NCBI GenBank assembly: GCA_910588535.1
Contig: CAJUOO010000037.1
Location: forward strand, 1-14,977
DNA: 14,977 bases
From: an uncultured Lachnospiraceae bacterium
Lineage (GTDB): Bacteria > Bacillota > Clostridia > Lachnospirales > Lachnospiraceae
Reading direction: 5' to 3'
Positions 1 through 7,311 of this stretch are shown here, in pieces (within the stretch, counting starts at the first letter, position 1; every line of letters begins with the position of its first letter). Made by a program: the position numbers and the translations under genes. Under the pieces are notes generated by a model. That model saw nothing but the letters and a program-made list of their open reading frames with translations. It made no database searches and was not told where the DNA came from.

Positions 1-47
1 AAATATATGAAGAATCACAGCGTATCTGAACGATTCAATAAAAGTAG

Positions 48-186
48 TATAGCCTGTCCGCTGTTTTCCTCAAGGAACCTATTGAAAAACGTTGGTACTT
101 AGCGAGGTAGTTCACGAGCTTAGTATCCGTTACGTTTTTCACTAAGCGAGAGCGGGGTGACGGAGGAAAACAGCGGATGGGCTATA
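48..186. repeat. 139-bp imperfect inverted repeat / long hairpin, possible MITE or structured RNA
   Basis: The outer arms 48-71 and 163-186 can pair over 24 positions: 22 Watson-Crick plus two adjacent positions (55 and 56) that are U.G and G.U only if the + strand is RNA. Inside, 83-92 (TGAAAAACGT) pairs perfectly with 132-141, and 94-98 can continue the stem with 123-128 past a small bulge. The ends read TATAGCC...GGCTATA, so a TA target duplication as in Tc1/mariner-type MITEs is conceivable. There is no open reading frame inside. I recognise no named RNA family. A non-coding RNA or a mobile miniature element are both possible; the fold itself is directly visible. Confidence 0.7.
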
Positions 187-321
187 TGGACCTTTTCCGA
201 AAATGATAAAAGAAAATTCATCCTGCAAGATGTTATAAGATAGCACTACATGTATACAATATCTTGTATAATTAAATCTTATTGCGACAATCCCTTTTTA
301 TTGTGTTCAAAGGGAGGAATA

Positions 322-519
322 ATGAGCGAGAACATTCAGACCAATACTACAGAGCGATTAACACCCTGTTTACAAAAGAAGATTGATAAGACGACTTGCT
401 TAGGTGAGATACATTTTTCTTCTATGAGTACCCAAAGTGTAGAGGATAAGCTAAAGCGTGTCATTCTTCACGGCTCAGAGTATGGGAAGCAGGGGAAATC
501 AAGAAAAAGTGATGGATAA
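322..519 (+). CDS. Small TnpW-like transposon-associated protein (orphan)
   Basis: A 65-residue, charged protein. The start is ATG 322 because AGGGAGG at 311-317 sits 4 nt upstream; a longer reading from 250 has no ribosome binding site. The middle region, with the pattern DKTTCLGEIHFSS followed by SVEDKLKRVI, resembles the small TnpW family found in Clostridia conjugative transposons (recognised from memory; function unknown in the family). The C-terminus is lysine/serine rich and likely disordered. No relaxase, recombinase or other transposon gene is visible next to it, so it is either an orphan or the edge of an element lying to the left of the window. It is followed by a good hairpin terminator at 581-612. 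A TATAAT at 267-272 could be its -10 box, but no matching -35 is seen. Confidence 0.6.
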   Translation: MSENIQTNTTERLTPCLQKKIDKTTCLGEIHFSSMSTQSVEDKLKRVILHGSEYGKQGKSRKSDG

Positions 520-580
520 TGATGAATACATCCTTGACAAGTAGTAACAGGGAACACAAGAAGATAAATAATTTTGGTTG

Positions 581-612
581 AATGGTGGTGGAGAAGTCTT
601 CCACCATTTTTT
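581..612 (+). terminator. Rho-independent terminator after the TnpW-like gene
   Basis: AATGGTGG at 581-588 pairs perfectly with CCACCATT at 601-608 around a 12-nt loop, and T residues run through 612. It lies 62 nt after the stop codon of the TnpW-like gene, so it most simply ends that transcript. Confidence 0.8.
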
Positions 613-781
613 GTTAATAATACATGCATGAAACAATCCTATTGACCGCATGAAAAAAGCAGTTAAGGAATCTTTCTATTCGATTGCGCAGTCCTGTATA
701 ACGAAAATATGCTGTAAAGGTGGCAGTGCATGATTCATACATCGCTTTTGTAACATACTTCCTTTGTTCTGGTCTGTGAAT

Positions 782-823
782 AAAAACCACTCCGAAAAAG
801 TATACCTTTTCGGAGTGGTTTTT
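782..823. terminator. Perfect 17-bp hairpin with A/T tails, bidirectional terminator
   Basis: Positions 782-798 (AAAAACCACTCCGAAAA) are the exact reverse complement of 807-823, with the 8-nt loop AGTATACC at 799-806. The A-run on the left and T-run on the right would let it terminate in both directions. No gene ends just upstream (the previous stop is at 519 and already has a terminator), which is odd for a plain terminator. Its central 16 bp (795-810) recurs inverted at 913-928. Confidence 0.75.
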
Positions 824-928
824 CTATGTGCTATTTTACCATATTTCATGGCTTTTGCAAGTACTTTTTTAAGAGAATTTTATACAAAGTGCACAAAAGG
901 GGTATCATTCTCAAAAGGTATACTTTTT
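795..928. repeat. Pair of 16-bp inverted repeats bounding about 102 bp, candidate invertible segment
   Basis: AAAAAGTATACCTTTT at 795-810 and AAAAGGTATACTTTTT at 913-928 are exact reverse complements, separated by 811-912. Each core sits at the centre of its own hairpin (782-823 and 907-934). Recombination between the cores would flip the segment, break both hairpins because their arms differ, and turn the leftward promoter-like sequence at 833-860 toward the glycan cassette. The repeats are seen directly; inversion is inference. They could instead simply be two related palindromes, such as terminators or operators, and the cores are nearly self-palindromic, which weakens the argument. Confidence 0.35.
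833..860 (-). promoter_or_regulatory. Leftward sigma-A promoter-like sequence inside the inverted-repeat segment
   Basis: On the minus strand, TTGCAA (860-855) and TAAAAT (838-833) are 16 nt apart, and the -10 is preceded by TGG, which fits the extended -10 form TGN. In the orientation shown, transcription would start near 826 and run directly into the strong hairpin at 782-823. No gene on the minus strand would benefit from it. Confidence 0.35.
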
Positions 929-934
929 GAGAAT
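907..934. repeat. 10-bp-stem hairpin sharing its core, inverted, with the 782-823 hairpin
   Basis: ATTCTCAAAA (907-916) pairs perfectly with TTTTGAGAAT (925-934) around the loop GGTATACT, which is the exact reverse complement of the loop of the upstream hairpin. There is no T-run after the stem, so it is not a convincing terminator on the + strand. It may be an operator or recombination site. Confidence 0.55.
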
Positions 935-1002
935 CGATTGAAATGGTTTGATATATGTGAGATCAGATGGGATAGGGCTTATTCTAAGGAATGGCTTTAA
1001 TA

Positions 1003-1036
1003 GGTACAGTACCACCTAGAAAATAAAGATTTTCTA
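1003..1036. repeat. Two adjacent small palindromes upstream of the glycan cassette
   Basis: GGTACAGTACC at 1003-1013 is a perfect palindrome around a central A. TAGAAAAT (1017-1024) pairs perfectly with ATTTTCTA (1029-1036) around AAAG. Neither is followed by a T-run. They could be operators or leader structures for the cassette; an AT-rich background makes the second one less significant. Confidence 0.35.
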
Positions 1037-1068
1037 AAGAAGCAGAAAGCAAGTTGTACTGGGAGTTA

Positions 1069-1109
1069 TTGTGTAAATCAAAGAAATGGGTATTTTGTAG
1101 CAATATAAT
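1069..1109 (+). promoter_or_regulatory. Weak candidate promoter region of the glycan cassette
   Basis: TTGTGT (1069-1074) and TATTTT (1091-1096) are 16 nt apart, and a TATAAT lies at 1104-1109 without a recognisable -35. These are the best forward matches between 935 and 1161 and are all weak. The approximately 540 bp between 613 and 1161 otherwise contain only the palindromes listed here. Confidence 0.2.
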
Positions 1110-1161
1110 GTGTGAACGAAAGAATTATGACATATATAAAAACAAAACAATGGAGAAAATG

Positions 1162-4152
1162 ATGAAGAAGAGAAATCTTATAGTTACCAGTGCAACCATA
1201 ATCAGCGTTATTTTTATTCTTCTTTCTATTTTGGCAAAGAAAATGGGTGAAGATAAGGAAATAGATAATGGGAATATGTATTTAGATATATTCAATGTAC
1301 ATAGCACATCAAGGGTATTTCGTTCAGACAAAGAGCAAAACTTTTATGAAAAATATGGAAAAAGAGTATTAGATAAAATATTATCTTTTGTGGGGCTATT
1401 ATTATGTGCACCATGTTGTGCTGTAATTGGCCTTATTATTTTTTTGGACGATCCGGGACCAATTTTCTTTTCACAAAAACGAGTAGGAAAGGATAAAAAG
1501 TTTATATGGGTTCATAAATTTAGGACCATGCTTATGTCAGCTCCACATGAAGTTCCGACCCATCAGCTTGACAACCCAGAGCAATATATAACAAGAGTAG
1601 GAAAATGTCTTCGAAAATATAGTTTAGATGAATTGCCACAATTGTGGGATATTTTTATGGGAAAAATGAGTATAATTGGACCTCGCCCTGCACTGTGGAA
1701 TCAGAAGGATTTAATTGAAGAGCGGGACAAATATGGTGCAAATAGTGTTATGCCGGGATTAACCGGCTGGGCACAGATTAATGGCAGAGATGAATTGAAC
1801 ATAGCGGAGAAAGCAAGGTTTGATGGAGAATATGTAAAGTATCTTCACTCTGGAAGCTTAAGAGGGATAAGCTTTGACCTTAAGTGTTTATTTGGAACTA
1901 TTTTGTCTGTGATAAGATCAGATGGAGTAGTAGAAGGTAATTCAGGTACCAAAAAACAGGTGACATTAGAAGGATTAAAAATAGATTCGTCAGATGTTGG
2001 ATTTGAAGAATATGGTTGTAATAAGTTGTTTCACATAGATAGAAAAAAAACAAAAAGAGTATTGATCACAGGAGCAGGAAGTTATATAGGAGAGTCATTT
2101 TTCTTATATGCTGCAGAGCACTATCCGAATATTAATGTAGAAACTGTAGATGTGGTCAGTGATTTGTGGAAAGAAAAAGATTTTTCTTTGTATGATGTAG
2201 TTTTTCATGTAGCAGGGATTGCCCATGCAGATGTAAGAGCAATTCGTGAGCAGGAAAAGAAGAAATATTATGACATAAATACAAAGCTGGCGGTTGAAGT
2301 TTGTAAAAAATGTAAGAAATCAGGTGTAAAACAGTTTATATTAATGAGTAGCATAATAATTTATGGAAATTCTGCTCCATATAGTAAGTATAAAACAATT
2401 GATCAAGATACTTTGCCAAATCCAACAGATTTTTATGGAGATAGTAAATGGCAGGCAGATAAAGCAGTAAGGAAGGTAGGGGATAAGAATTTTCATGTTG
2501 CAGTTATTCGGGCACCGATGATTTATGGTAAAGGGAGCAAGGGAAATTATCCAATATTAGCAAATATTGCAAATAAACTACCTATTTTTCCAGAAGTTAA
2601 AAACCAAAGATCTATGTTATATATTGATAATTTATGTGAATTTTTGAGTCTATTAATTTTGTCTGGCGAGGGAGGCGTTTACTTTCCACAGAATAGAGAG
2701 TATAGCAATACCAGTGATCTGGTAAAAGAGATCGCAAAAGTAAATGGAAAAAGAATAAAGACATTAAAATTGTTGAAGATAGCGGTAAAAGCAGGTTGCT
2801 ATTTTCCCGGAACGATAGGAAGATTGACGAATAAAGCTTTCGGTAACATGGTTTATAACAAGAAATTAAGTAAATATCAAGGATTGAATTATCAGGTTGT
2901 AGAGTGGAAAGAATCCATAAAAAATACTGAAAACAATTTTAATAAAGAAAAAAGAGTACTGATTGTTACTTCAGTGGCTTCTATGGTAGAACAATTCCAT
3001 ATTGCTGATATTAAATTTTATAAAAATCTAGGATTTGGTGTGGATGTTGCTACTAATTTTATAAAGGGAAGTACCTGTTCTAAGGAAACTATAGAAAAAT
3101 TGCTGAAAGACTTAGATAAAATGGAGGTGGGGTGCTATCAAGTTGATTTTGAGAGAAAAAGTACGAATATAAAAGCTGATATAAAAGCATTGAACCAACT
3201 TGATAAGATAGTGAAAGGTGTTGCATTGCCAGTAAATGGAAAAAAGAGTGATAACAGCAGTATAAAAAAGGGGAAGAATTATATATTGATTCATTCTCAT
3301 AGTCCAATTGGCGGTGCAGTAGGTAGAATTATAGCAAAAAGAAATCATATTAAAATCATATATATGGCACATGGCTTTCATTTTTATAAGGGTGCGCCGA
3401 GAAAAAATTGGTTGTTGTATTATCCAATTGAGAAAGAATTAAGTCGTATTACTGATGTGTTAATTACCATTAATCAGGAAGACTATAAAAGAGCGAAAAA
3501 AGAATTTAAAGCAAAAAAGATTGTCTATATTCCGGGAGTTGGAATTGATATAGAGAAATTTCAAATTGATAAGAATAAAGGAAAAATAAAAAGGGAAGAG
3601 CTTGGATTAAAAGACAGAGATATAATGTTTTTTTCCATTGGTGAATTAAATCAGAATAAAAATCATCAGATAGTGGTAAAGGCATTAGGAAAGATACAAA
3701 AACTCCATCCAGAATTATCATATTATCTTCATTATTATGTTGCTGGCAAAGGTGAGGAATATAATAAACTTATAGATCTGGCTAAGGAATGGAAAGTAAA
3801 TTTGCATTTATTGGGTTATCGAAATGATATAGCAGAGTTATTGAAAGCGGCAGATATATTTTTGCTTCCATCAAAACGTGAGGGATTAAATGTGGGACTT
3901 ATGGAGGCAATGGCAAGTGGACTGCCTTGTATAGTAAGTGATATTAGAGGCAATCAAGATTTAATTGTCGAAAAAAAAGGAGGATACAAAATTCATCCTG
4001 ATAAAGTATGGGAATGGGCATTTTGTATAGAGGATATATTGACTAGCGATTATATGGATAACCTTGGAAAATATAATCAGCAGATAATAAAAAAATATTC
4101 CAGAAGCATAATTGAGAAAAAATTAAAGAAAATAATAGAAAGTTTGTGTTAG
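1162..4152 (+). CDS. Tri-domain fusion: phosphoglycosyl transferase + NAD-dependent epimerase/reductase + GT4 glycosyltransferase
   Basis: Predicted 996 residues. ATG 1162 is chosen because GGAG at 1152-1155 lies 6 nt upstream; the frame stays open back to 1054 but without a ribosome binding site. One hydrophobic segment (about 6-24) precedes a monotopic polyprenyl-phosphate sugar-1-phosphate transferase (about 62-260): re-entrant helix at 70-95, PGPIFFSQKRVG, the catalytic Asp-Glu of SLDELPQL (D156-E157), and IIGPRP. A Rossmann epimerase/reductase follows (about 298-585), with GAGSYIG at 304-310 and catalytic Y425xxxK429. The C-terminal part (about 597-996) is a GT-B, GT4-type transferase with E907x7E915. 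Likely role: make a UDP-deoxysugar, load it on undecaprenyl phosphate at the inner membrane face and add the second sugar. These enzymes are normally separate proteins; neither linker contains a methionine, which argues for a true fusion. The exact sugars are unknown. Confidence 0.9.
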   Translation: MKKRNLIVTSATIISVIFILLSILAKKMGEDKEIDNGNMYLDIFNVHSTSRVFRSDKEQNFYEKYGKRVLDKILSFVGLLLCAPCCAVIGLIIFLDDPGPIFFSQKRVGKDKKFIWVHKFRTMLMSAPHEVPTHQLDNPEQYITRVGKCLRKYSLDELPQLWDIFMGKMSIIGPRPALWNQKDLIEERDKYGANSVMPGLTGWAQINGRDELNIAEKARFDGEYVKYLHSGSLRGISFDLKCLFGTILSVIRSDGVVEGNSGTKKQVTLEGLKIDSSDVGFEEYGCNKLFHIDRKKTKRVLITGAGSYIGESFFLYAAEHYPNINVETVDVVSDLWKEKDFSLYDVVFHVAGIAHADVRAIREQEKKKYYDINTKLAVEVCKKCKKSGVKQFILMSSIIIYGNSAPYSKYKTIDQDTLPNPTDFYGDSKWQADKAVRKVGDKNFHVAVIRAPMIYGKGSKGNYPILANIANKLPIFPEVKNQRSMLYIDNLCEFLSLLILSGEGGVYFPQNREYSNTSDLVKEIAKVNGKRIKTLKLLKIAVKAGCYFPGTIGRLTNKAFGNMVYNKKLSKYQGLNYQVVEWKESIKNTENNFNKEKRVLIVTSVASMVEQFHIADIKFYKNLGFGVDVATNFIKGSTCSKETIEKLLKDLDKMEVGCYQVDFERKSTNIKADIKALNQLDKIVKGVALPVNGKKSDNSSIKKGKNYILIHSHSPIGGAVGRIIAKRNHIKIIYMAHGFHFYKGAPRKNWLLYYPIEKELSRITDVLITINQEDYKRAKKEFKAKKIVYIPGVGIDIEKFQIDKNKGKIKREELGLKDRDIMFFSIGELNQNKNHQIVVKALGKIQKLHPELSYYLHYYVAGKGEEYNKLIDLAKEWKVNLHLLGYRNDIAELLKAADIFLLPSKREGLNVGLMEAMASGLPCIVSDIRGNQDLIVEKKGGYKIHPDKVWEWAFCIEDILTSDYMDNLGKYNQQIIKKYSRSIIEKKLKKIIESLC

Positions 4153-4155
4153 CAG

Positions 4156-5148
4156 ATGAATGTAGTGTTTTTTACGATTATAGTACCAATATATAATGTA
4201 GAACAATATTTAGAAAAATGTATCAAAAGTGTTTTGCAACAGGAGAAGGCAGATTTTGAATTGCTTCTTGTAAATGATGGTTCAACAGATCGCTCAGGAG
4301 AAATTTGTATGAAGTATTCTACAGATTCAAGGGTAGTAGTATTACATAAAGAGAATGGCGGACTGTCAGATGCCAGAAATTATGCTCATAGCTATGTAGG
4401 TGGAAAATATGTTTTGTATCTAGATGCAGATGATTATATTGAGTCAAAAACTTTTCTATGTGAATCAAAGAAAATATTACAAGATATCCCAGATGCAGAT
4501 GTCTTAATATATGGTTATAAGAAATATTTTGAGGATAGAAAGGCGTTTCATGTTTATCTACCACGCATAAAAGAACCATTTTTGACATGTAGTTTTGCTG
4601 ATGCAATAGAAAAGAAATATTATAGTTTAAGTGCTTGGGGAAAAATACTGAAAGCAGAATTGATAAACAATGGATTACAGTTTGAAAAGGGTGTTTTATG
4701 TGAAGATATGGTATGGTGTATTTCGCTGGCCTTAAACGGTGAGAAGGTTGTAGTAAAAAGAGATGCATCATATATTTATCGTCAAAGAAATGGCAGCATT
4801 ACTAAAATAACTACAAAAAAGAAAATAAAAGATATTGAAGAAAATATCAAAACAAGTATAAGAATAATAAAAAAATATTCCATAAATACCGCGAAAAGAG
4901 AACAGATATATTGTTTTCTTGCTCAGTATTACTCTATGTATATTATATGTATCTCATTGATGTCAGAACAGGAGCAGAAAGCACATAATAATTTTATAGA
5001 ACAATATAAAGTATTATTAAAATACAGAAATAGAAAAAGAGAAAAAATTATTTGGCTACTGTTCGAAATATTTGATTCTGCGACAGTATTGAAAATTATC
5101 GGAAAAATAAAGCGTTATTTGGATAGAAAAAGGATACAGGCACCATAA
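4156..5148 (+). CDS. GT2 family glycosyltransferase
   Basis: 330 residues with a GT-A fold at the N-terminus: TIIVPIYN (7-14), the nucleotide-binding NDGSTD (40-45), NGGLSDARN (67-75) and the metal-binding DADD (90-93). The C-terminal third is basic and lacks convincing membrane spans, so it is a cytosolic or membrane-associated inverting transferase. It starts 3 nt after the stop of the fusion gene without a clear ribosome binding site, which suggests translational coupling. Likely role: adds one sugar to the lipid-linked repeat unit. Donor and acceptor cannot be read from the sequence. Confidence 0.9.
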   Translation: MNVVFFTIIVPIYNVEQYLEKCIKSVLQQEKADFELLLVNDGSTDRSGEICMKYSTDSRVVVLHKENGGLSDARNYAHSYVGGKYVLYLDADDYIESKTFLCESKKILQDIPDADVLIYGYKKYFEDRKAFHVYLPRIKEPFLTCSFADAIEKKYYSLSAWGKILKAELINNGLQFEKGVLCEDMVWCISLALNGEKVVVKRDASYIYRQRNGSITKITTKKKIKDIEENIKTSIRIIKKYSINTAKREQIYCFLAQYYSMYIICISLMSEQEQKAHNNFIEQYKVLLKYRNRKREKIIWLLFEIFDSATVLKIIGKIKRYLDRKRIQAP

Positions 5149-5178
5149 TTGGAAATATTATGTTAGGAAGTGTTTATT

Positions 5179-6039
5179 ATGAAAATAGCTATTTTAAATA
5201 TTAGTATAGGCGAGTATATTTGTTTTTGGAAAAAATTTTATCTTTCTGCTGAAAAAAATTTTCTAATTGATTGCGACAAAGAATATTTTGTTTTTACTGA
5301 TTCTGCATTTTTATATCAAGAAACAGATAAAAAAGTACATAAAATATATTGTGAGGATATGGGATGGCCATATAATACCATGAAAAGATTTCATTTGTTT
5401 CTTTCGATTGAGAAGGAGCTTATGAAATTTGATTATGTGATTTTTGTAAATGCCAATGCGGTATTCAGGCAATGCGTGACATCAAAAATAGTATTGACGT
5501 GTAAAGATATTATTACTGTGGAACATCCCGGTATGCATTTTAAGAAAAAGGAAGAATTGCCATTTGAGGTGAGAGAGGAGTCCAGCGCATTTGTGCCTAT
5601 GGAACAGAGAGATATTTATGTACAGGGAGCATTGATAGGTGGGTATATACCTCAGTTTATGGAATTTATAAAAAAGATGGATCAATGGATAGGAGAAGAT
5701 CTGAAGAAGGGAATTGTTGCGGTGTGGCATGATGAATCTTTCCTTAATAAATATGTAGCTGAAAATAAAAATGTACAAGTACTTGGTTGGCAGTATTTAA
5801 AATATGAGGAATATGTTATGCCATATCAACCAGTAATTGAACTAAGAAATAAGAAAAAATATCTGACCAAAGCAAATGGAAGGTTTAAGGGAAGAAATGC
5901 ATGGTATTCTGGAATCTACTTATGGATAAGAAATATGAAATGGCGTATAGGCATTAAGATGGGAAAATATAAGAGGTGTAATATTTTAGATAAAGATAGT
6001 TATATTGACTTGGATATTAGGGAGAACAGAGTATGTTGA
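5179..6039 (+). CDS. GT6 family glycosyltransferase (ABO blood-group-like, metal-independent type)
   Basis: 286 residues. ATG 5179 is preferred because AGGAAG at 5165-5170 is 8 nt upstream; GTG 5170 would have no spacer. Family marks are YFVFTDS (36-42), GWPYNTMKRFH (62-72), HPG (116-118), the GALIGG region (150-155) and WHDESFLNKY (183-192), where E186 matches the catalytic Glu of ABO transferases. The DxD of the animal enzymes is replaced by NAN (91-93), as in metal-independent bacterial GT6 enzymes such as that of Bacteroides ovatus. Family members add alpha-1,3-linked Gal or GalNAc, retaining. The specificity triad reads Gln-Gly-Ala (149-151), against Leu-Gly-Gly in human A and Met-Gly-Ala in human B transferase, while G118 fits the A type, so the donor is unresolved. 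No signal peptide or membrane span. Its 3' end overlaps the next gene by 7 nt. Likely caps or branches the glycan repeat. Confidence 0.9.
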   Translation: MKIAILNISIGEYICFWKKFYLSAEKNFLIDCDKEYFVFTDSAFLYQETDKKVHKIYCEDMGWPYNTMKRFHLFLSIEKELMKFDYVIFVNANAVFRQCVTSKIVLTCKDIITVEHPGMHFKKKEELPFEVREESSAFVPMEQRDIYVQGALIGGYIPQFMEFIKKMDQWIGEDLKKGIVAVWHDESFLNKYVAENKNVQVLGWQYLKYEEYVMPYQPVIELRNKKKYLTKANGRFKGRNAWYSGIYLWIRNMKWRIGIKMGKYKRCNILDKDSYIDLDIRENRVC

Positions 6040-7238
6040 TGTTAGTTCCTGTAATTGTATTAATTGCTGCGGGATTAATATGGAGAAATTCTGATAAAGT
6101 GTTTGCTTTTCAGTGCCTTTTTCTAACATTTATATGGGGATATGCTTATGAAAGAATAGATCTAAATTGGTATGAGTGGACCTATCAGGAGGCAACACAG
6201 GATTATTCTGTGTTATCCTTGTTTTTAGATGAAGGACTTTTTAAATTCATTTGTTATATATGTAGAAGCATAGGAATATCTTTTCAGACCTTTATACTTC
6301 TGATATCAGTGATATGTGTGTGTTTACTGGCATCCGCAATCACTTTTTTTACTAGAGAAAATAAGTGTGTGATCTTTTCACTTTTGCTTGTGTATCCTAT
6401 AATTGAATATTCTATTGAGATTCAGGGGAGAACAGCTTTTTGTCTTATATTATTTGCCATGAGATTTTTAGAAAAAAGAAAGGTGAAAAATATTATCAAG
6501 TATGTTCTTATAGTAATAATTGCAACTGGAATACATAGTTCTGCTCTTGAGTGTTTGATATTTGTTCTGGCCCCTTTTTTTAAAGAGAAAAGAAAAGTGA
6601 TTGTTTTTTTATGTATCGCTTTTGTGATGGAATGTGCAGGGATTTCTGTGGTAGCTAAGATAATGAGTAAAATCATTATACAATATCATATGGATATTAC
6701 ACGGATACGATATCTAAGCGGAGAAAATGTGTTGGGATTTGGGAAAGCATTGGGATTGCTAGTATGGCAGATAATAGCTATTTTGGTGATGATATGGGGG
6801 TTGCCAATAGATACGAAAGATAGATATGGTAATGGACAGGATAGAAACTTTCCATTTTTACTAAAATTACAGTTATTGGTTGTACTGTGTTTTCCACTAT
6901 GTTATTTTAACATGATTTTCTTTCGTGTACCAAGATATTTTATTTTACTGACTTATATGCTTTTTGCAAGGTATCTGGGGAAAAGAAAGGGACGAAGTGT
7001 GTGTGTTAGAGTGCTTGTTGTAACTCTGTTTAGTTTTATTTCAGTTTGTTTTTTGGATCTAAGGACATGGCAAGGATTTCATACATGGTATATTAGATAT
7101 GTTCTGACATCAAATCGGTTATTATATGATATATCTGCTTTAATGGTTAATATTCCAATTTTGCTTTTCTTTTGGTGTTTGTATTATGCCTTATATAAAC
7201 GATGTTGGAGAAATAAGAAAAAATATATTTCTGTATGA
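6033..7238 (+). CDS. EpsG/Wzy-like polysaccharide polymerase, multispan membrane protein
   Basis: 401 residues, strongly hydrophobic, with roughly ten membrane segments and short basic cytoplasmic loops. The order of hydrophobic blocks, an Arg after an Ile-Gln-Gly step near residue 130 (EIQGRTAF) and the following GIHSSAL motif near 169 resemble EpsG-family proteins, which polymerise lipid-linked repeat units on the outer face of the membrane. It overlaps the GT6 gene by 7 nt and has AGGGAG at 6019-6024, 8 nt before ATG 6033, so the two genes are tightly coupled. Wzy-type proteins diverge greatly, so family membership rests on topology, a few motifs and context. An O-antigen-ligase-like role is the main alternative. 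Confidence 0.75.
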   Translation: MLMLVPVIVLIAAGLIWRNSDKVFAFQCLFLTFIWGYAYERIDLNWYEWTYQEATQDYSVLSLFLDEGLFKFICYICRSIGISFQTFILLISVICVCLLASAITFFTRENKCVIFSLLLVYPIIEYSIEIQGRTAFCLILFAMRFLEKRKVKNIIKYVLIVIIATGIHSSALECLIFVLAPFFKEKRKVIVFLCIAFVMECAGISVVAKIMSKIIIQYHMDITRIRYLSGENVLGFGKALGLLVWQIIAILVMIWGLPIDTKDRYGNGQDRNFPFLLKLQLLVVLCFPLCYFNMIFFRVPRYFILLTYMLFARYLGKRKGRSVCVRVLVVTLFSFISVCFLDLRTWQGFHTWYIRYVLTSNRLLYDISALMVNIPILLFFWCLYYALYKRCWRNKKKYISV

Positions 7239-7311
7239 TCTGCTAAGTCATAAATATAAACGGAGGTTGTTTTAATTTCCATTACTAGCATGAAGGGGTT
7301 AAGAAGCGACT

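Noticed and set aside
650..733. 27-codon frame beginning MKKAVKESFYSIAQ
   Set aside because: No ribosome binding site and no family I recognise. It could be a gene remnant but cannot be supported.
764..1000. Open frame of 78 codons starting at TTG
   Set aside because: It runs through both inverted-repeat hairpins, has no ribosome binding site and no recognisable domain; the palindromes explain the sequence better.
1054..1161. N-terminal extension of the fusion protein from TTG 1054 or ATGs 1108/1150
   Set aside because: These starts lack a ribosome binding site, whereas ATG 1162 has GGAG at a 6-nt spacing and begins a plausible membrane segment.
4084..4882. Exact 19-base repeat at 4084-4102 and 4864-4882
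   Set aside because: Low-complexity A/T-rich sequence that encodes the same short IIKKYS peptide in two unrelated proteins; best explained by chance.
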